A stretch of DNA of 41,954 nt from Methanocorpusculum parvum (GCA_002287215.1 LMVO01000009.1:1-41954), one strand, 5' to 3'; shown: positions 8,636 to 17,793, counted from the stretch's first letter. Program-made: numbers and translations. The notes: generated from the letters alone by a model not told the origin.

Positions 8636-8956
8636 TCACCTTGATTCGGTTTTTTTATTGAGGGGGATACGGGTAACTGCTCCGCAGACACCGCACGTAT
8701 AGATGATCTTCCCGTGCTGGATCCTGACCCGGAGATTCTTGCCGGGAACAAAGAAGGCATGACATGACGGACAGAAGGAACGCCGGTGACCTTTCGTCAG
8801 ACGGACACGCTGCTTCATCGCCATCTCGCGTGCAAGAGAGACATACCTGGATGAAAATTCAGGCTGGTTCTCTGCCTCTTTTGCACGCTCAAATAAAATA
8901 TCGATCCGTTCCAGAGCGATTTTTTTTGGTGAGATGCCTTTCTCTGCTTTTGCCAT
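8636..8956 (-). CDS. rnp4: RNase P protein component 4 (Rpp21/Rpr2)
   Basis: Zinc-binding protein subunit of archaeal RNase P, which trims tRNA 5' ends. It has 106 residues: N-terminal helices (IALERIDILFERA, YVSLAREMAMKQRVRL) and a zinc ribbon made by CPSC and CGVC pairs in the C-terminal half. It is 33 bases downstream of purN and abuts yhbY, the usual archaeal partner. Confidence 0.93.
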   Translation of the reverse strand: MAKAEKGISPKKIALERIDILFERAKEAENQPEFSSRYVSLAREMAMKQRVRLTKGHRRSFCPSCHAFFVPGKNLRVRIQHGKIIYTCGVCGAVTRIPLNKKTESR

Positions 8957-8989
8957 AGGGAATATGCCTTATACAATACTACCTGAGAC

Positions 8990-9610
8990 CTATTGATTGT
9001 TTGCCTCGGGAAGAATTTTTACCCGGCGGCCGAAGATCGCCAGACGGTCGGCGCAAAACAAAGCAACAGCCTCCGGATACGCAATGTGTTCCTGCTCTAA
9101 GATGCGTTCCGACAAAGAATCCTCATCATCGTCATCCAGGACCTCGACGGCCTTTTGTAAAATGACCGGGCCGGAGTCGAGCCCTTCATCAACGAAATGC
9201 ACAGTACATCCGGCTATTTTTACGCCGTACTCCAAAGCCTGTCTTTGCCCGTGCAGACCGGAAAAGGCCGGAAGAAGCGCCGGATGGATATTGATCATTT
9301 TCCCGGAAAACTCCCGGGCGATCTCCGGACCGATGATACGCATATACCCTGCACAAACATAAAGATCAGCCCCAACATCCTGCATAGCAGTAAGAAGGTC
9401 ACGTTCATACTCTGCTTTTGAGGTATAATCCTTGTAATTCAGAACAATTGCAGGAATACCGGCAGTATCTGCACGTTCGATCGCATAGGCTTCCCTATTG
9501 TCGGTCAAAAGAGCAACGATTTCCCCATTGATTTTGCCTGCTGCAAGAGCATCCTGAATCGCCTGGAAATTCGATCCGCGGCCTGACGCAAGTACTGCGA
9601 TACGCTTCAT
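8990..9610 (-). CDS. purN: Phosphoribosylglycinamide formyltransferase
   Basis: Transfers a formyl group to GAR in purine synthesis. It has 206 residues with the N-terminal ASGRGSNFQAI phosphate-binding loop, the catalytic Asn/His segment INIHPALLPAF, and the Asp of DEGLDSGPVI. That makes it the folate-dependent type; in a methanogen the donor could be a folate or a modified pterin, which the sequence does not settle. It lies between the M50 protease and rnp4 on the same strand. Confidence 0.93.
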   Translation of the reverse strand: MKRIAVLASGRGSNFQAIQDALAAGKINGEIVALLTDNREAYAIERADTAGIPAIVLNYKDYTSKAEYERDLLTAMQDVGADLYVCAGYMRIIGPEIAREFSGKMINIHPALLPAFSGLHGQRQALEYGVKIAGCTVHFVDEGLDSGPVILQKAVEVLDDDDEDSLSERILEQEHIAYPEAVALFCADRLAIFGRRVKILPEANNQ

Positions 9611-9649
9611 GATAGTTATGTGTGAGGTAGAGGGATAATTAATCTTCTC

Positions 9650-10975
9650 TTATAAAAGATACGGCATAACCAACGGGATAACGATCAACAGGACAAGAAC
9701 ATAGGAAATCGACCGGCAAATGGTGAATGCCGTCTTCTCATCCTTTCCCCGGCTGACAAACCAGGATCGCAGACTTTCACGCAGCATCTGACCGCCGTCA
9801 AACGGTCCGAGAGGCAGAGCGTTGAATATGCCGAGAAGGATATTGATCCAGGCACACCAGGAGAGGATATGGATGATCTCCCAGAAACCTGCAAAAGGAG
9901 CTGAAAGGATCGCAGGATCCGGACTGTCGACCATAAGGAAACTCAACGCGTCCGTTCCGGCGATCGAGGAGAAGGGTAAGACCACAAAGGTCAGAAGGGA
10001 GCCGGCAGCCTGAAGCGGCGAGTGCGGATACATGAGTTTGTCCAGAGCATTCGTTATGGCAGACGGTTCGGAGAACGAAACACCGATAAACCCGGTGTTT
10101 TCTCCCGGAGATAAAAGACGATCAGAAAGATCCTTCGGGATCGAGGTGAGCGTAATGTCATATGTCTGAGGAGTTCCGCGATATTCGCCGTAAAGAGTTA
10201 TCGTCTGGTTGACCTTTGTCGCTGCAAGAACTGCGGAGATGTCGGCGAGGCTGAAAACGGATGTGTTGTCAATCGAATAAACGATCATTCCCGGCATTAC
10301 GCCTGCCTCGTCGGCCGGATAGCCTTCGTACACCCCATACACGTAGGGGGACGACCCGGGGACGACGAGACCAAGAAGAAGCACGAGACCAAGGAGACAG
10401 ATTCCCCCAACAACCAGATTGTTCGTGATGCCGGCCGCATAGAGTCTGAGTTTTGTTCCAAGCGAAGAGTTTGCGATGTCCTCTTCATCCGGTTCGACAA
10501 AAGCACCCACCGGGATGACGAAGGCAAGGATCCCCGTGGATCTGACTCTGATGTTTTCCGCACGTGAAAGGATCCCGTGTCCGAACTCGTGGATGATCAT
10601 CGCAAAAATGAGACCAAACCAAACGGCGAAGGTCGAGGGAACATACTCATTTATTCCCGGGATCAGGAGAAGATTCTGGGGAGCTATCGGCTCTGTATCG
10701 ATGAAAAGGCTCATGAATGCCGTGAAGAAAAAAAGCAGCGTAACAACGATGCCGCAGAGAATGGTCAAAATAACCCCGACATTTCCATAGATGAGAAGAA
10801 GGCGCTTCCATCCGGAAAGTTTGTCAAAAATACCGGTACGGGTCGTTTTGATCATCAGGAACGGACCCGTGAAGGAGAAGGTGTTTGGGAGAATATTGTA
10901 TTTTACGATGGCGTAGCATATGCAGGCATACATCATCACTGCGATTAATACCGGAATAAGCCAGCCCAGATCCAT
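9650..10975 (-). CDS. Site-2-type membrane metalloprotease (M50) with PDZ-like region
   Basis: Integral membrane zinc protease of 441 residues. The zinc motif HEFGH is at 129-133 in a membrane helix and the third ligand Asp lies in LGPFDGG near residue 393. Between them are more helices and an extracytoplasmic PDZ-like region (about 215-300: GYPADEAGVMPGMIVYSIDN). Family members cleave membrane-bound regulators or signal peptides; the substrate here is unknown. It is 36 bases downstream of rnhB and 39 bases upstream of purN, on the same strand. Confidence 0.9.
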   Translation of the reverse strand: MDLGWLIPVLIAVMMYACICYAIVKYNILPNTFSFTGPFLMIKTTRTGIFDKLSGWKRLLLIYGNVGVILTILCGIVVTLLFFFTAFMSLFIDTEPIAPQNLLLIPGINEYVPSTFAVWFGLIFAMIIHEFGHGILSRAENIRVRSTGILAFVIPVGAFVEPDEEDIANSSLGTKLRLYAAGITNNLVVGGICLLGLVLLLGLVVPGSSPYVYGVYEGYPADEAGVMPGMIVYSIDNTSVFSLADISAVLAATKVNQTITLYGEYRGTPQTYDITLTSIPKDLSDRLLSPGENTGFIGVSFSEPSAITNALDKLMYPHSPLQAAGSLLTFVVLPFSSIAGTDALSFLMVDSPDPAILSAPFAGFWEIIHILSWCAWINILLGIFNALPLGPFDGGQMLRESLRSWFVSRGKDEKTAFTICRSISYVLVLLIVIPLVMPYLL

Positions 10976-11011
10976 TCTCTATGTATTGGAGGTGAAAGAT
11001 TAAGAGGTTGC

Positions 11012-11650
11012 TTAGATGAAATCATCCAGGCCGGTCTGTGAAGATCGGTTGATGATATCCTTTACCGTCTGCCAGGATCGGCGGGCGCAGGCCGGAGCTT
11101 CGCCGTGATCACGGATATATCCGGTAAGAAAAGCGATCGTAAGGGGATCTGACGGATATCCGCTTCCGATCTCGCCGTACTCGTTTTTTAGTTCGGCAAT
11201 ACACCGGTCACGGGTGACTTTTGCCACAATACTTGCCGCTCCGACAACAGGAAATTTTGCGTCTGCTTTGTGTTCGGAACAGACCCCGGCGGAGATGCCG
11301 CTCAACCGAAGAACATTTTCTCCAAAACGCAAGGCATTCACATCGCATGCGTCAAGATAGATGAGATCGGGACAAAGAGCACGGACAACTTCCGCATGGC
11401 ATGAAGCCGTAAATGCATTCATTGTCCCTTCGCGTGAATCGATATCAAAAGGAGTTCGCACGACCGTATATGTCTGCCATGAAGCAGTGATCTCTTCAAA
11501 CAGGCTCTCGCGTTTTTTCAGGCTGAGTTTTTTGGAGTCTCTGATGTCCAGCGCCGCAAGTTCGGCCAGATCCGAAACAACAACGCCTGCGGTGACCATC
11601 GGACCAAGAACCGGCCCCTTGCCTGCTTCATCGACGCCGCAGATTTTCAT
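11012..11650 (-). CDS. rnhB: Ribonuclease HII
   Basis: Removes RNA from RNA-DNA hybrids. It has 212 residues starting MKICGVDEAGKGPVLGPM, with the acidic catalytic residues in GVDEAGKG, the Asp of YLDACDVN and the conserved VGAASIVAKVTRDR block. The frame stays open upstream to 12361, but that part is antisense to the TrkA-type gene and is not protein-like; the start at 11650 gives the normal length. A 57-base divergent promoter region separates it from the TrkA-type gene. Confidence 0.94.
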   Translation of the reverse strand: MKICGVDEAGKGPVLGPMVTAGVVVSDLAELAALDIRDSKKLSLKKRESLFEEITASWQTYTVVRTPFDIDSREGTMNAFTASCHAEVVRALCPDLIYLDACDVNALRFGENVLRLSGISAGVCSEHKADAKFPVVGAASIVAKVTRDRCIAELKNEYGEIGSGYPSDPLTIAFLTGYIRDHGEAPACARRSWQTVKDIINRSSQTGLDDFI

Positions 11651-11707
11651 CAGATACGTATATTTCAGGGAATAGATATAATACCACCAGACATCATACG
11701 TTTTTTC

Positions 11708-12364
11708 ATGTATCTCATCATCGTTGGTCTGGGCGGTATCGGAAGAAGTCTTGCCGGGATTGCGTCGGAGAATGGACACAGTGTTGTGGTTATCGATAAG
11801 GATGAGGAGAAGTGTGCAGACATCCTTTCTCTCCACGATCTTCTGGCAATCGCCGGAAATGCAACCGATAAGGCCATTCTCGAGGATGCCGGCATTGACC
11901 GGGCCGATGCACTTGTCGCGACCACCAGCGATGATGCGCTGAATCTGATGGCCTGCTGGCTTGCGAAGAAGTATGCGGTGAAAACCCTCGTTTCGATCGT
12001 GAATCAGAAAGAACATGCTGATCTGTTCAAAGAAGTCGGCGTCAGGATCAGTGAAAATCCGGATGAGATCGTGGCACGCAGCCTGTATCTCTGGTCGGAA
12101 AATCCTGACACCCAGCTTTTGGCATCGATCGAAGGAGGAAGTATTTTTGAGGTGACGGCTAGTGAAGGAGCAAAAGGCGTGAACAGGACGGTGAAAGATG
12201 TTTCGGATATGAAGGATATGCTCTACATTGCCATTCGAAGGGGGGGCAAACTGATCATCCCGAGCGGGAACGTCACGTTTATGCCGGGCGATGTGATCAC
12301 GGTTTTTACAAAGAAGGAGTCGGAAGGAAGATCTGTAGAGTATATGGACGAACTCTTTCACTAA
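11708..12364 (+). CDS. trkA: TrkA-type potassium channel/transporter regulatory protein
   Basis: Cytoplasmic RCK protein that gates a potassium transporter by binding NAD(H) or a nucleotide. It has 218 residues: TrkA-N Rossmann domain with GLGGIGRSLA at 7-16, VVIDKDEEKC and GNATDKAILEDAGIDRAD, then a TrkA-C domain ending in IIPSGNVTFMPGDVITVFTKKE. No membrane partner lies beside it. It is divergent from rnhB and convergent with the surface protein gene downstream. Confidence 0.92.
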   Translation: MYLIIVGLGGIGRSLAGIASENGHSVVVIDKDEEKCADILSLHDLLAIAGNATDKAILEDAGIDRADALVATTSDDALNLMACWLAKKYAVKTLVSIVNQKEHADLFKEVGVRISENPDEIVARSLYLWSENPDTQLLASIEGGSIFEVTASEGAKGVNRTVKDVSDMKDMLYIAIRRGGKLIIPSGNVTFMPGDVITVFTKKESEGRSVEYMDELFH

Positions 12365-12429
12365 ATCAAATCACTGTTTTTCAAAAAAAAGGTGTCAAAG
12401 AGGAGAGAAGACTCCTCAAAAATTAGGTT

Positions 12430-13533
12430 TTATCCAAGCTCGTCCCAGCCGCCTCTGCGTCTTCGAATGAAAATGATCGCGCCGACGACAACCAGGACGG
12501 AAACCACGATAACGATGACGATCGGAAGGACACTGCCGACAGCGGCAAGAGGCGAAGCAGAAGCACTTTCCTGATACGCGGTTCCGTCAGCTAATGCCTG
12601 CTCCGAGGCTTTCAGGGTCTCGTCAACATTTGGCGAACCGCCGGTGTTATAGGAGATGGCTGCGACATCATAGGTATTTTTGATACCCTGATTGGTCGTT
12701 GCGAGCAGTTTTGCTTCGGTATCCCAGCCTTTGCCGTACAATTCAGTGATGATGAGATCGACGGCGTCCGTATTTGCTTTAATAGCAGTCAGACCGGCAA
12801 GAGACAGGGCTTTTTCAGCTGCAGTCAAAGACGTGGTCGCTGCTTCAAGTTTTTTGCTGGCAACCGAAATATCTGCAGTTCCCGCGGATTTTGCCGCAGC
12901 AAGAGAGGTTTTTGCGGACTCCAGATTCGTGACCACGGAAGAGACATCGACCCCGTACGAGGTATATGTAGTCAAACGCGACTCAAGAGAGGTGATCTGT
13001 TCCTGTGTCGCTGCGAGCATGCCGGTGAAATCATCCGGATTATAGACCTTCTGGGTTGGGGAGGAGTATGTCGCCGATTCTCCAGGGGGAGCAGTAGGCT
13101 CCTGATCTATTTTGAGAACAGTAATAGACTGACCTTTCAAACTCTCTGGAATCAGCCCGCTCAAAGCGATATACAGAGTGACCGGCTGGTCGTAATCCAG
13201 AACGAATCCTGAGATTGTATAGGCAAAACTGGATGAGGAGAGTGTCGTAATAAGGGCGTCCTCACTGGTTTTATTGTTGACGACCGTGCCTTTGTATACA
13301 TATACGGTCCAAAGCGTTGAGTCTCTAAGGGCAGTCGTCAGTTTAAGAGATCCCGACGTGCTGATACTGTCCTTTGGAAGAGATATGGTCATAGATGCAG
13401 TGACCGCTTCACCAGGACTCAAAGACCCGGACGGGTCGATCGTTGCTCCGTTCGTATACGTAAATGCCGATCCGGTGCCGATAAACATTGCACAGACCAG
13501 GAGTGCCAATAATATATATGTTATTTTCTTCAT
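12430..13533 (-). CDS. Membrane-anchored surface protein, function unknown
   Basis: A 367-residue protein I do not recognise. Residues 1-23 are a signal peptide (LLALLVCAMFIGTGSAF); a beta-rich extracellular region follows to about 165, then alanine/serine-rich helices (about 175-320) that look like coiled coil, a membrane helix at about 336-356 and a short basic tail RRRRGGWDELG facing the cytoplasm. It starts seven bases after the cetZ stop with a GAGGAC site in the gap, so the two genes are almost certainly co-transcribed. I infer that it could be a membrane partner of CetZ. The ATG at 13533 is chosen because the signal peptide begins there. Confidence 0.8.
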   Translation of the reverse strand: MKKITYILLALLVCAMFIGTGSAFTYTNGATIDPSGSLSPGEAVTASMTISLPKDSISTSGSLKLTTALRDSTLWTVYVYKGTVVNNKTSEDALITTLSSSSFAYTISGFVLDYDQPVTLYIALSGLIPESLKGQSITVLKIDQEPTAPPGESATYSSPTQKVYNPDDFTGMLAATQEQITSLESRLTTYTSYGVDVSSVVTNLESAKTSLAAAKSAGTADISVASKKLEAATTSLTAAEKALSLAGLTAIKANTDAVDLIITELYGKGWDTEAKLLATTNQGIKNTYDVAAISYNTGGSPNVDETLKASEQALADGTAYQESASASPLAAVGSVLPIVIVIVVSVLVVVGAIIFIRRRRGGWDELG

Positions 13534-13540
13534 TGTGTCC

Positions 13541-14734
13541 TCATTCAAACAGGGGATCGATACCATCCTCAAACATCGATGAAGTGGCCCGTTCACGGGA
13601 TCTCACGACCTCTTCCTTTGCTTCCTTTGCAAGCTCCATCAGCTCGCGTATGCGGGGGGCATTCCCGATCGTTGCAAGCAGAACAACAGCCGCAACATAC
13701 CCGCTGTCAACAGGATAATCACCGCCGCGAACCTCGACGCCGGCAATATTTTCCTCGACCCAGCTCTTGGACTTCTCCACGCCTTTGCGGTCAAGTTCCG
13801 TCGGCGGGCCGGCAACCAGAACGAGAGCACGTTCGGCTGTCGAGTAATCACAGGGGAGAGTCAGCCGTCCAAGCATCGCACGGCGGACAAGGCCGATGAT
13901 CTTTGCGGATTTATCCTCGCTCGAAGTTATATCGATGTGGGGCTCCTGACGTTTGTCCTTCTTGCCAAGAAGACCGCCGAGAAGGCCGCCGCCCGACTTC
14001 GATGAAGACCGGCCGCCTTTGGGGATAGCCTCGCTGATCGCATAGCCGACCGAAGAGATACCTCCGCCCCGCAGTGTATTGATGATCTCACTCGAGTCGA
14101 CGACCATCTCTCCGACACCGAACTTATTCACCTCGCCGGCACGGAAAAGAACACCGAATCTGCGGACGATCTCCTCATTGAGCCGGTCGAACGCACTCTT
14201 CACACTCTCGCCGTCGTTCTTCCAGGCACTGTTGTCAAAGACGATGACATTGTCAGCCTCATTTACCAGCGTAGATAAACTTCGGGCGGCATTGAGAGAA
14301 TAAAGACGCCCCTCTTCCGGAGCAGGGATGATTCCGAGAGCATAGACCGGTTCACGATAGATACGTTTTAAATGACGGCAGAGAACCGGAGCTCCGCCGG
14401 AACCCGTACCTCCGCCCAATCCGGCACAAACAACGAATGCATCGACATCATGGGTCCCGCGTTTGTCGATCGCATTGATGATCGTGTCGATCTCATCAGC
14501 CGCCACCTTGGCGCCGGTTACGTTATCGGTTCCGACCCCGTGGCCTTTGACCATTGTCTGGCCGATCAGAAGGCGATCTTCCATAGGGATGTATTTTACC
14601 CCCATCAGATCGGTCCGGGCAGTATTGATAACAATACCGCGGAAGCTCGTGGATCCTAACTTTTTGTCCTGTGCCAGGAACATATCCACGATCTTTCCTC
14701 CTGCTTGTCCAAATCCTATAAAAAACACTCGCAT
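13541..14734 (-). CDS. cetZ: CetZ family tubulin-like GTPase
   Basis: Archaeal tubulin/FtsZ-superfamily cytoskeletal GTPase; characterised CetZ proteins control cell shape in haloarchaea. It has 397 residues. The GTP site shows GFGQAGGK at 7-14, GHGVGTDN near 64 and the tubulin signature GGGTGSG at 107-113. The T7 region reads VVDSSEIINTLRGGG, with acidic residues that could act in hydrolysis. A Gly/Ser/Lys-rich insertion (about 235-265) precedes the C-terminal domain, and the protein ends in an acidic tail EDGIDPLFE. It leads a two-gene unit with the membrane-anchored surface protein. Confidence 0.93.
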   Translation of the reverse strand: MRVFFIGFGQAGGKIVDMFLAQDKKLGSTSFRGIVINTARTDLMGVKYIPMEDRLLIGQTMVKGHGVGTDNVTGAKVAADEIDTIINAIDKRGTHDVDAFVVCAGLGGGTGSGGAPVLCRHLKRIYREPVYALGIIPAPEEGRLYSLNAARSLSTLVNEADNVIVFDNSAWKNDGESVKSAFDRLNEEIVRRFGVLFRAGEVNKFGVGEMVVDSSEIINTLRGGGISSVGYAISEAIPKGGRSSSKSGGGLLGGLLGKKDKRQEPHIDITSSEDKSAKIIGLVRRAMLGRLTLPCDYSTAERALVLVAGPPTELDRKGVEKSKSWVEENIAGVEVRGGDYPVDSGYVAAVVLLATIGNAPRIRELMELAKEAKEEVVRSRERATSSMFEDGIDPLFE

Positions 14735-14756
14735 TTACTGTAGACACCTTTAATTG

Positions 14757-14791
14757 TGATATATATGTAAGTCATCGAATATATATGACTT
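14757..14791. promoter_or_regulatory. Divergent promoter with inverted repeat overlapping TATA
   Basis: Two TATA-like runs (about 14757-14767 and 14778-14787) lie in the 119 bases between cetZ (minus) and the oxidoreductase operon (plus). An inverted repeat AAGTCAT (14769-14775) / ATGACTT (14785-14791), with a 9-base spacer, overlaps the second TATA. That is the layout of a repressor operator that could control one or both directions. Confidence 0.45.
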
Positions 14792-14853
14792 CCATACTAT
14801 ACGACGACGTCTGCCAAAAACTTTCTTATCATACAAAGCTATCTTATACTACA

Positions 14854-16095
14854 ATGAAGATAGGGATTCTCGGTTCAGGACTTGCGGGATTGTCAGCCGG
14901 CTTGCAGCTTGCTGATGATCATGAGGTCGTTATTTTTGAAAAAAATACAGTTCCCGGCGGCTGTATGTCCTCTCAGACCTACAACGACACCTATACTCTC
15001 GAAACCCTCTATCACCACTGTTTTTCCGGCGACAAAAATCTGTTTTCCCTTCTGGATGAACTTGGTCTGAGATCCGATCTCATCTGGCTGAAAGGTTCGA
15101 CCGGATATTACATGAACGGAAAACTCCACCCGCTCACAACGCCTCTGGAGATCCTGAAGTATCCCTGCCTGACATTTTTCCAGAAATGCAGGCTCGGACT
15201 CTTTGTGATCAGTTCACGAAAGATCGATCTTGCTCCGCTTGACAAAATCACGGCAAAAGAGTATCTGTATGAGAAAGTAGGAGAGGATATCTATAATGCG
15301 TTCTTCGCCCCCCTGCTCACCAGTAAATTCGGATCGATGAAAAATGACGTCTCGGCCGCCTGGCTTATGAGCAGGATCGCTATCCGCTCCGACAGGGGAT
15401 CTGAAGGGGAGAGGCTCGGCTATCTGAAAGGAGGATGGCACAGGCTGATCGATGCGATGACGGAAAAACTCCGGGAGAAAGGGGCGGAGATCAGACTCGG
15501 CGTTCCGGCGACCTCGCTTGTCAGGGAAAAGGACAAATGGCTGATCAACGGCGAAGCGTATGACGCCGTAATTTCCACGCTCCCGCCTCAGGTGACAAAC
15601 GCGTTAATGGGAAAAACATCAGACAAGCTCCCAAATCTCATGTATCAGGGAGCAGCATGCATGACCTTGGGTCTTGCCCGTGATCCGGCAAACGGCATCT
15701 ACTGGACCAATATGGGAGATCCGGCCCCCTACGGTGCCGTGGTCACGCACACGAATTTCGTCCCGTTCGAATGGTACGGGGAACATGTGGTGTATCTTGC
15801 CTCCTACTTTAAAGATGAACCGGACGGGGGACTGAAAGACCGGATGATTGATGACTTCTGCAGACGTTTTTCTATAGATAAAAGCGAGATCCGTCACGCA
15901 GATCTGTACATCGACAGATTTGCCGGCCCCGTATATGTTACGGGATATAAAGATGCGATCCCTCCGGCAGATCTTGGAAACGATCTGTTCATCGCAGGAA
16001 TGTTTTCACCGGAAAATTATCCTGAACGAAGTATGGAAGGGTCGATTCTGGCGGGGCTCAATGCTGCAAAATACTTAGAGGAGAACATTCTTTGA
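14854..16095 (+). CDS. FAD-dependent oxidoreductase (amine oxidase/UDP-galactopyranose mutase-like)
   Basis: A 413-residue flavoprotein. The N-terminal dinucleotide motif ILGSGLAGLSAG is at 5-16, followed by VVIFEKNTVPGGC; the C-terminus has the FAD-binding LFIAGMFSPENYPERSMEGSI-type block. This group includes protoporphyrinogen-oxidase-like and sugar-mutase-like enzymes; the exact substrate cannot be told. As first gene of a glycosyltransferase/flippase/DUF2298 operon it more likely acts on a lipid or sugar than on haem. The ATG at 14854 fits the motif start; an in-frame ATG at 14785 gives an unlikely extension. Its stop overlaps the next start (TTGA). Confidence 0.83.
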   Translation: MKIGILGSGLAGLSAGLQLADDHEVVIFEKNTVPGGCMSSQTYNDTYTLETLYHHCFSGDKNLFSLLDELGLRSDLIWLKGSTGYYMNGKLHPLTTPLEILKYPCLTFFQKCRLGLFVISSRKIDLAPLDKITAKEYLYEKVGEDIYNAFFAPLLTSKFGSMKNDVSAAWLMSRIAIRSDRGSEGERLGYLKGGWHRLIDAMTEKLREKGAEIRLGVPATSLVREKDKWLINGEAYDAVISTLPPQVTNALMGKTSDKLPNLMYQGAACMTLGLARDPANGIYWTNMGDPAPYGAVVTHTNFVPFEWYGEHVVYLASYFKDEPDGGLKDRMIDDFCRRFSIDKSEIRHADLYIDRFAGPVYVTGYKDAIPPADLGNDLFIAGMFSPENYPERSMEGSILAGLNAAKYLEENIL

Positions 16096-16808
16096 ACCGC
16101 GTATCCGTCACCGCAGTCCTTCCCGTCTTCAATGATGTGGAAGCTTTGAAGACAGCCATTCCAAAATCCATCGAGGCGCTCGAAGCGTACGGAAAATCTT
16201 TCGAGCTGATCATCGCAGAGGACGGCAGTACCGACGGAAGCCGCGAGTGCGTGGAGGAGTGGGAGACAAAAGATCCGCGGGTCCGGCTGCTCCACTCAGA
16301 CGAACGGCAGGGGAGAGGCAGGGCATTGAACCGGGCGCTTGCAGAATCCAAAGGCGAGATTTTCTGTTATTATGATGTCGATCTGGCAACTGACATCAGC
16401 CATCTTGCAGAACTTCTCGATCACATAGAAGACGGAGCTGACGTCGCGACCGGATCACGCCTGATGAAAGACAGCAGCATCGTTCGAAGCGGCGACCGTG
16501 AGATCGCGAGCCGAGGCTATAATTTTCTGGTCAGGCTGTTCCTCGGCAGCAAACTCAATGATCATCAGTGCGGATTCAAAGCCTATAGATCCGCAGTTCT
16601 TTTGGAACTCGTGCAAAAGATCCAGGCCCCTCACTGGTTCTGGGATACGGAATCACTCGTCCTTGCACAAAAAGCCGGACTTCGGGTCGATGAGTTCCCG
16701 GTGATCTGGCGGCAGGGACCGGGAACGACCGTCAGATTCAAAGATGTGAGCAATATGGGAAAAGACATCCTGAAGATGTGGTGGAGAATGCATGTGGAAA
16801 AAAGTTAG
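16092..16808 (+). CDS. Family 2 glycosyltransferase (dolichyl-phosphate sugar synthase-like)
   Basis: A 238-residue GT2 enzyme without membrane helices. VTAVLPVFNDVEAL opens the nucleotide-sugar fold, IAEDGSTDGS gives the first acidic site, YYDVDLAT the metal-binding DXD-like motif, and NDHQCGFKAYR and WFWDTESL match polyprenyl-phosphate mannosyl/glucosyl transferases. It probably charges a polyprenyl phosphate with a sugar. It uses a TTG start overlapping the previous stop, and its own end overlaps the next gene by 17 bases. Confidence 0.9.
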   Translation: MNRVSVTAVLPVFNDVEALKTAIPKSIEALEAYGKSFELIIAEDGSTDGSRECVEEWETKDPRVRLLHSDERQGRGRALNRALAESKGEIFCYYDVDLATDISHLAELLDHIEDGADVATGSRLMKDSSIVRSGDREIASRGYNFLVRLFLGSKLNDHQCGFKAYRSAVLLELVQKIQAPHWFWDTESLVLAQKAGLRVDEFPVIWRQGPGTTVRFKDVSNMGKDILKMWWRMHVEKS

Positions 16809-17793
16809 TGCCGTTGTCATTCCAACGGTGATCGCGGCTTCTCTGCTCGGGTACATGCTTTTTCGCGTCTGGGATGAACTCCAGGGAAATCTCGAAAATA
16901 TTCTTGAATCCCTGGTCCCTACCTGGCTGATCGCAGCGGTAGGCATCTGTGTTCTTGCGTGGTTTCTCCGGGGTTTTCGATACAAATACATTGTCAAACG
17001 CCTCGGAACAGAGATAGGCGTCATCTTTTCCACTGCATCCATCTATGTTTCCCAGACGGCAAACCTGATCATCCCGGCACGCCTCGGCGACTTTGTCCGG
17101 ATGTTCATCCTCAAACACGAGAAAGGGATGCCCTATACGAAGGGATTCACATCGCTCATCGCTGAACGGGTGTATGATATTCTCGTACTGGCAGTTCTCG
17201 GATTGTGTTCCCTGCCGGTTTTGATCAGTCTGATCCCAAAAGAGTATGCATGGTTTATCTGGCTGATCATCTTTGTCCTGATCGCCGGCATCGCAGGAAT
17301 CGTCATTCTTCTGCTCGCCAGATGGATGCATGCCAAAAACCGGATCCTGCAAAAGATCCTGGAGATCTTTGCACAGTTCAGACAGGTCTCCTCCACACCG
17401 GCATCCCTTGGGATCCTCTCGGGAACATCTGCTGTTATCTGGATGATGGATGTTCTCACCTGTTATCTGGTATGTATGATGTTGTCCGTTGAAGTTCCGT
17501 TCATGCTGGTCCTTCTGGCGATCGTGATCGGCAATCTCATAAAAGCCGTGCCGATAACCCCGGGAGGAATAGGAACGTACGAAGCAGCCCTTGCCGTAGT
17601 TTTTGAGATGGGGGGCGTTGTGCCGTTCACAGCCTTTTTGATCGCAGTGATCGACCATCTGATCAAAAATCTGGTCACGCTTGCCGGAGGTCTGATCTCA
17701 CTCTATTACTTCGGCGGCTGGTCGGTGACGCTTATGAAAAAACTCTTCAAAGGCAGCACAGAACAACTCAAGGAAGAGAATGGCAGCCGTTGA
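16792..17793 (+). CDS. Flippase-like membrane protein (lysylphosphatidylglycerol synthase TM / UPF0104 family)
   Basis: A 333-residue polytopic protein with about eight hydrophobic helices. The FRGFRYKYIVKRLG, QTANLIIPARLGDFVR and TPGGIGTYEAAL segments are the hallmarks of the family fused to AglD-type glycosyltransferases in other archaea. Here the soluble transferase is a separate overlapping gene upstream. The likely job is transmembrane handling of a polyprenyl-linked sugar; this is inference from neighbours. Confidence 0.85.
   Translation: MWKKVSAVVIPTVIAASLLGYMLFRVWDELQGNLENILESLVPTWLIAAVGICVLAWFLRGFRYKYIVKRLGTEIGVIFSTASIYVSQTANLIIPARLGDFVRMFILKHEKGMPYTKGFTSLIAERVYDILVLAVLGLCSLPVLISLIPKEYAWFIWLIIFVLIAGIAGIVILLLARWMHAKNRILQKILEIFAQFRQVSSTPASLGILSGTSAVIWMMDVLTCYLVCMMLSVEVPFMLVLLAIVIGNLIKAVPITPGGIGTYEAALAVVFEMGGVVPFTAFLIAVIDHLIKNLVTLAGGLISLYYFGGWSVTLMKKLFKGSTEQLKEENGSR

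Noticed and set aside
11651..12361. Long N-terminal extension of RNase HII
   Set aside because: It runs antisense through the TrkA-type gene, is Cys/His/Phe-rich noise, and RNase HII begins normally at 11650.
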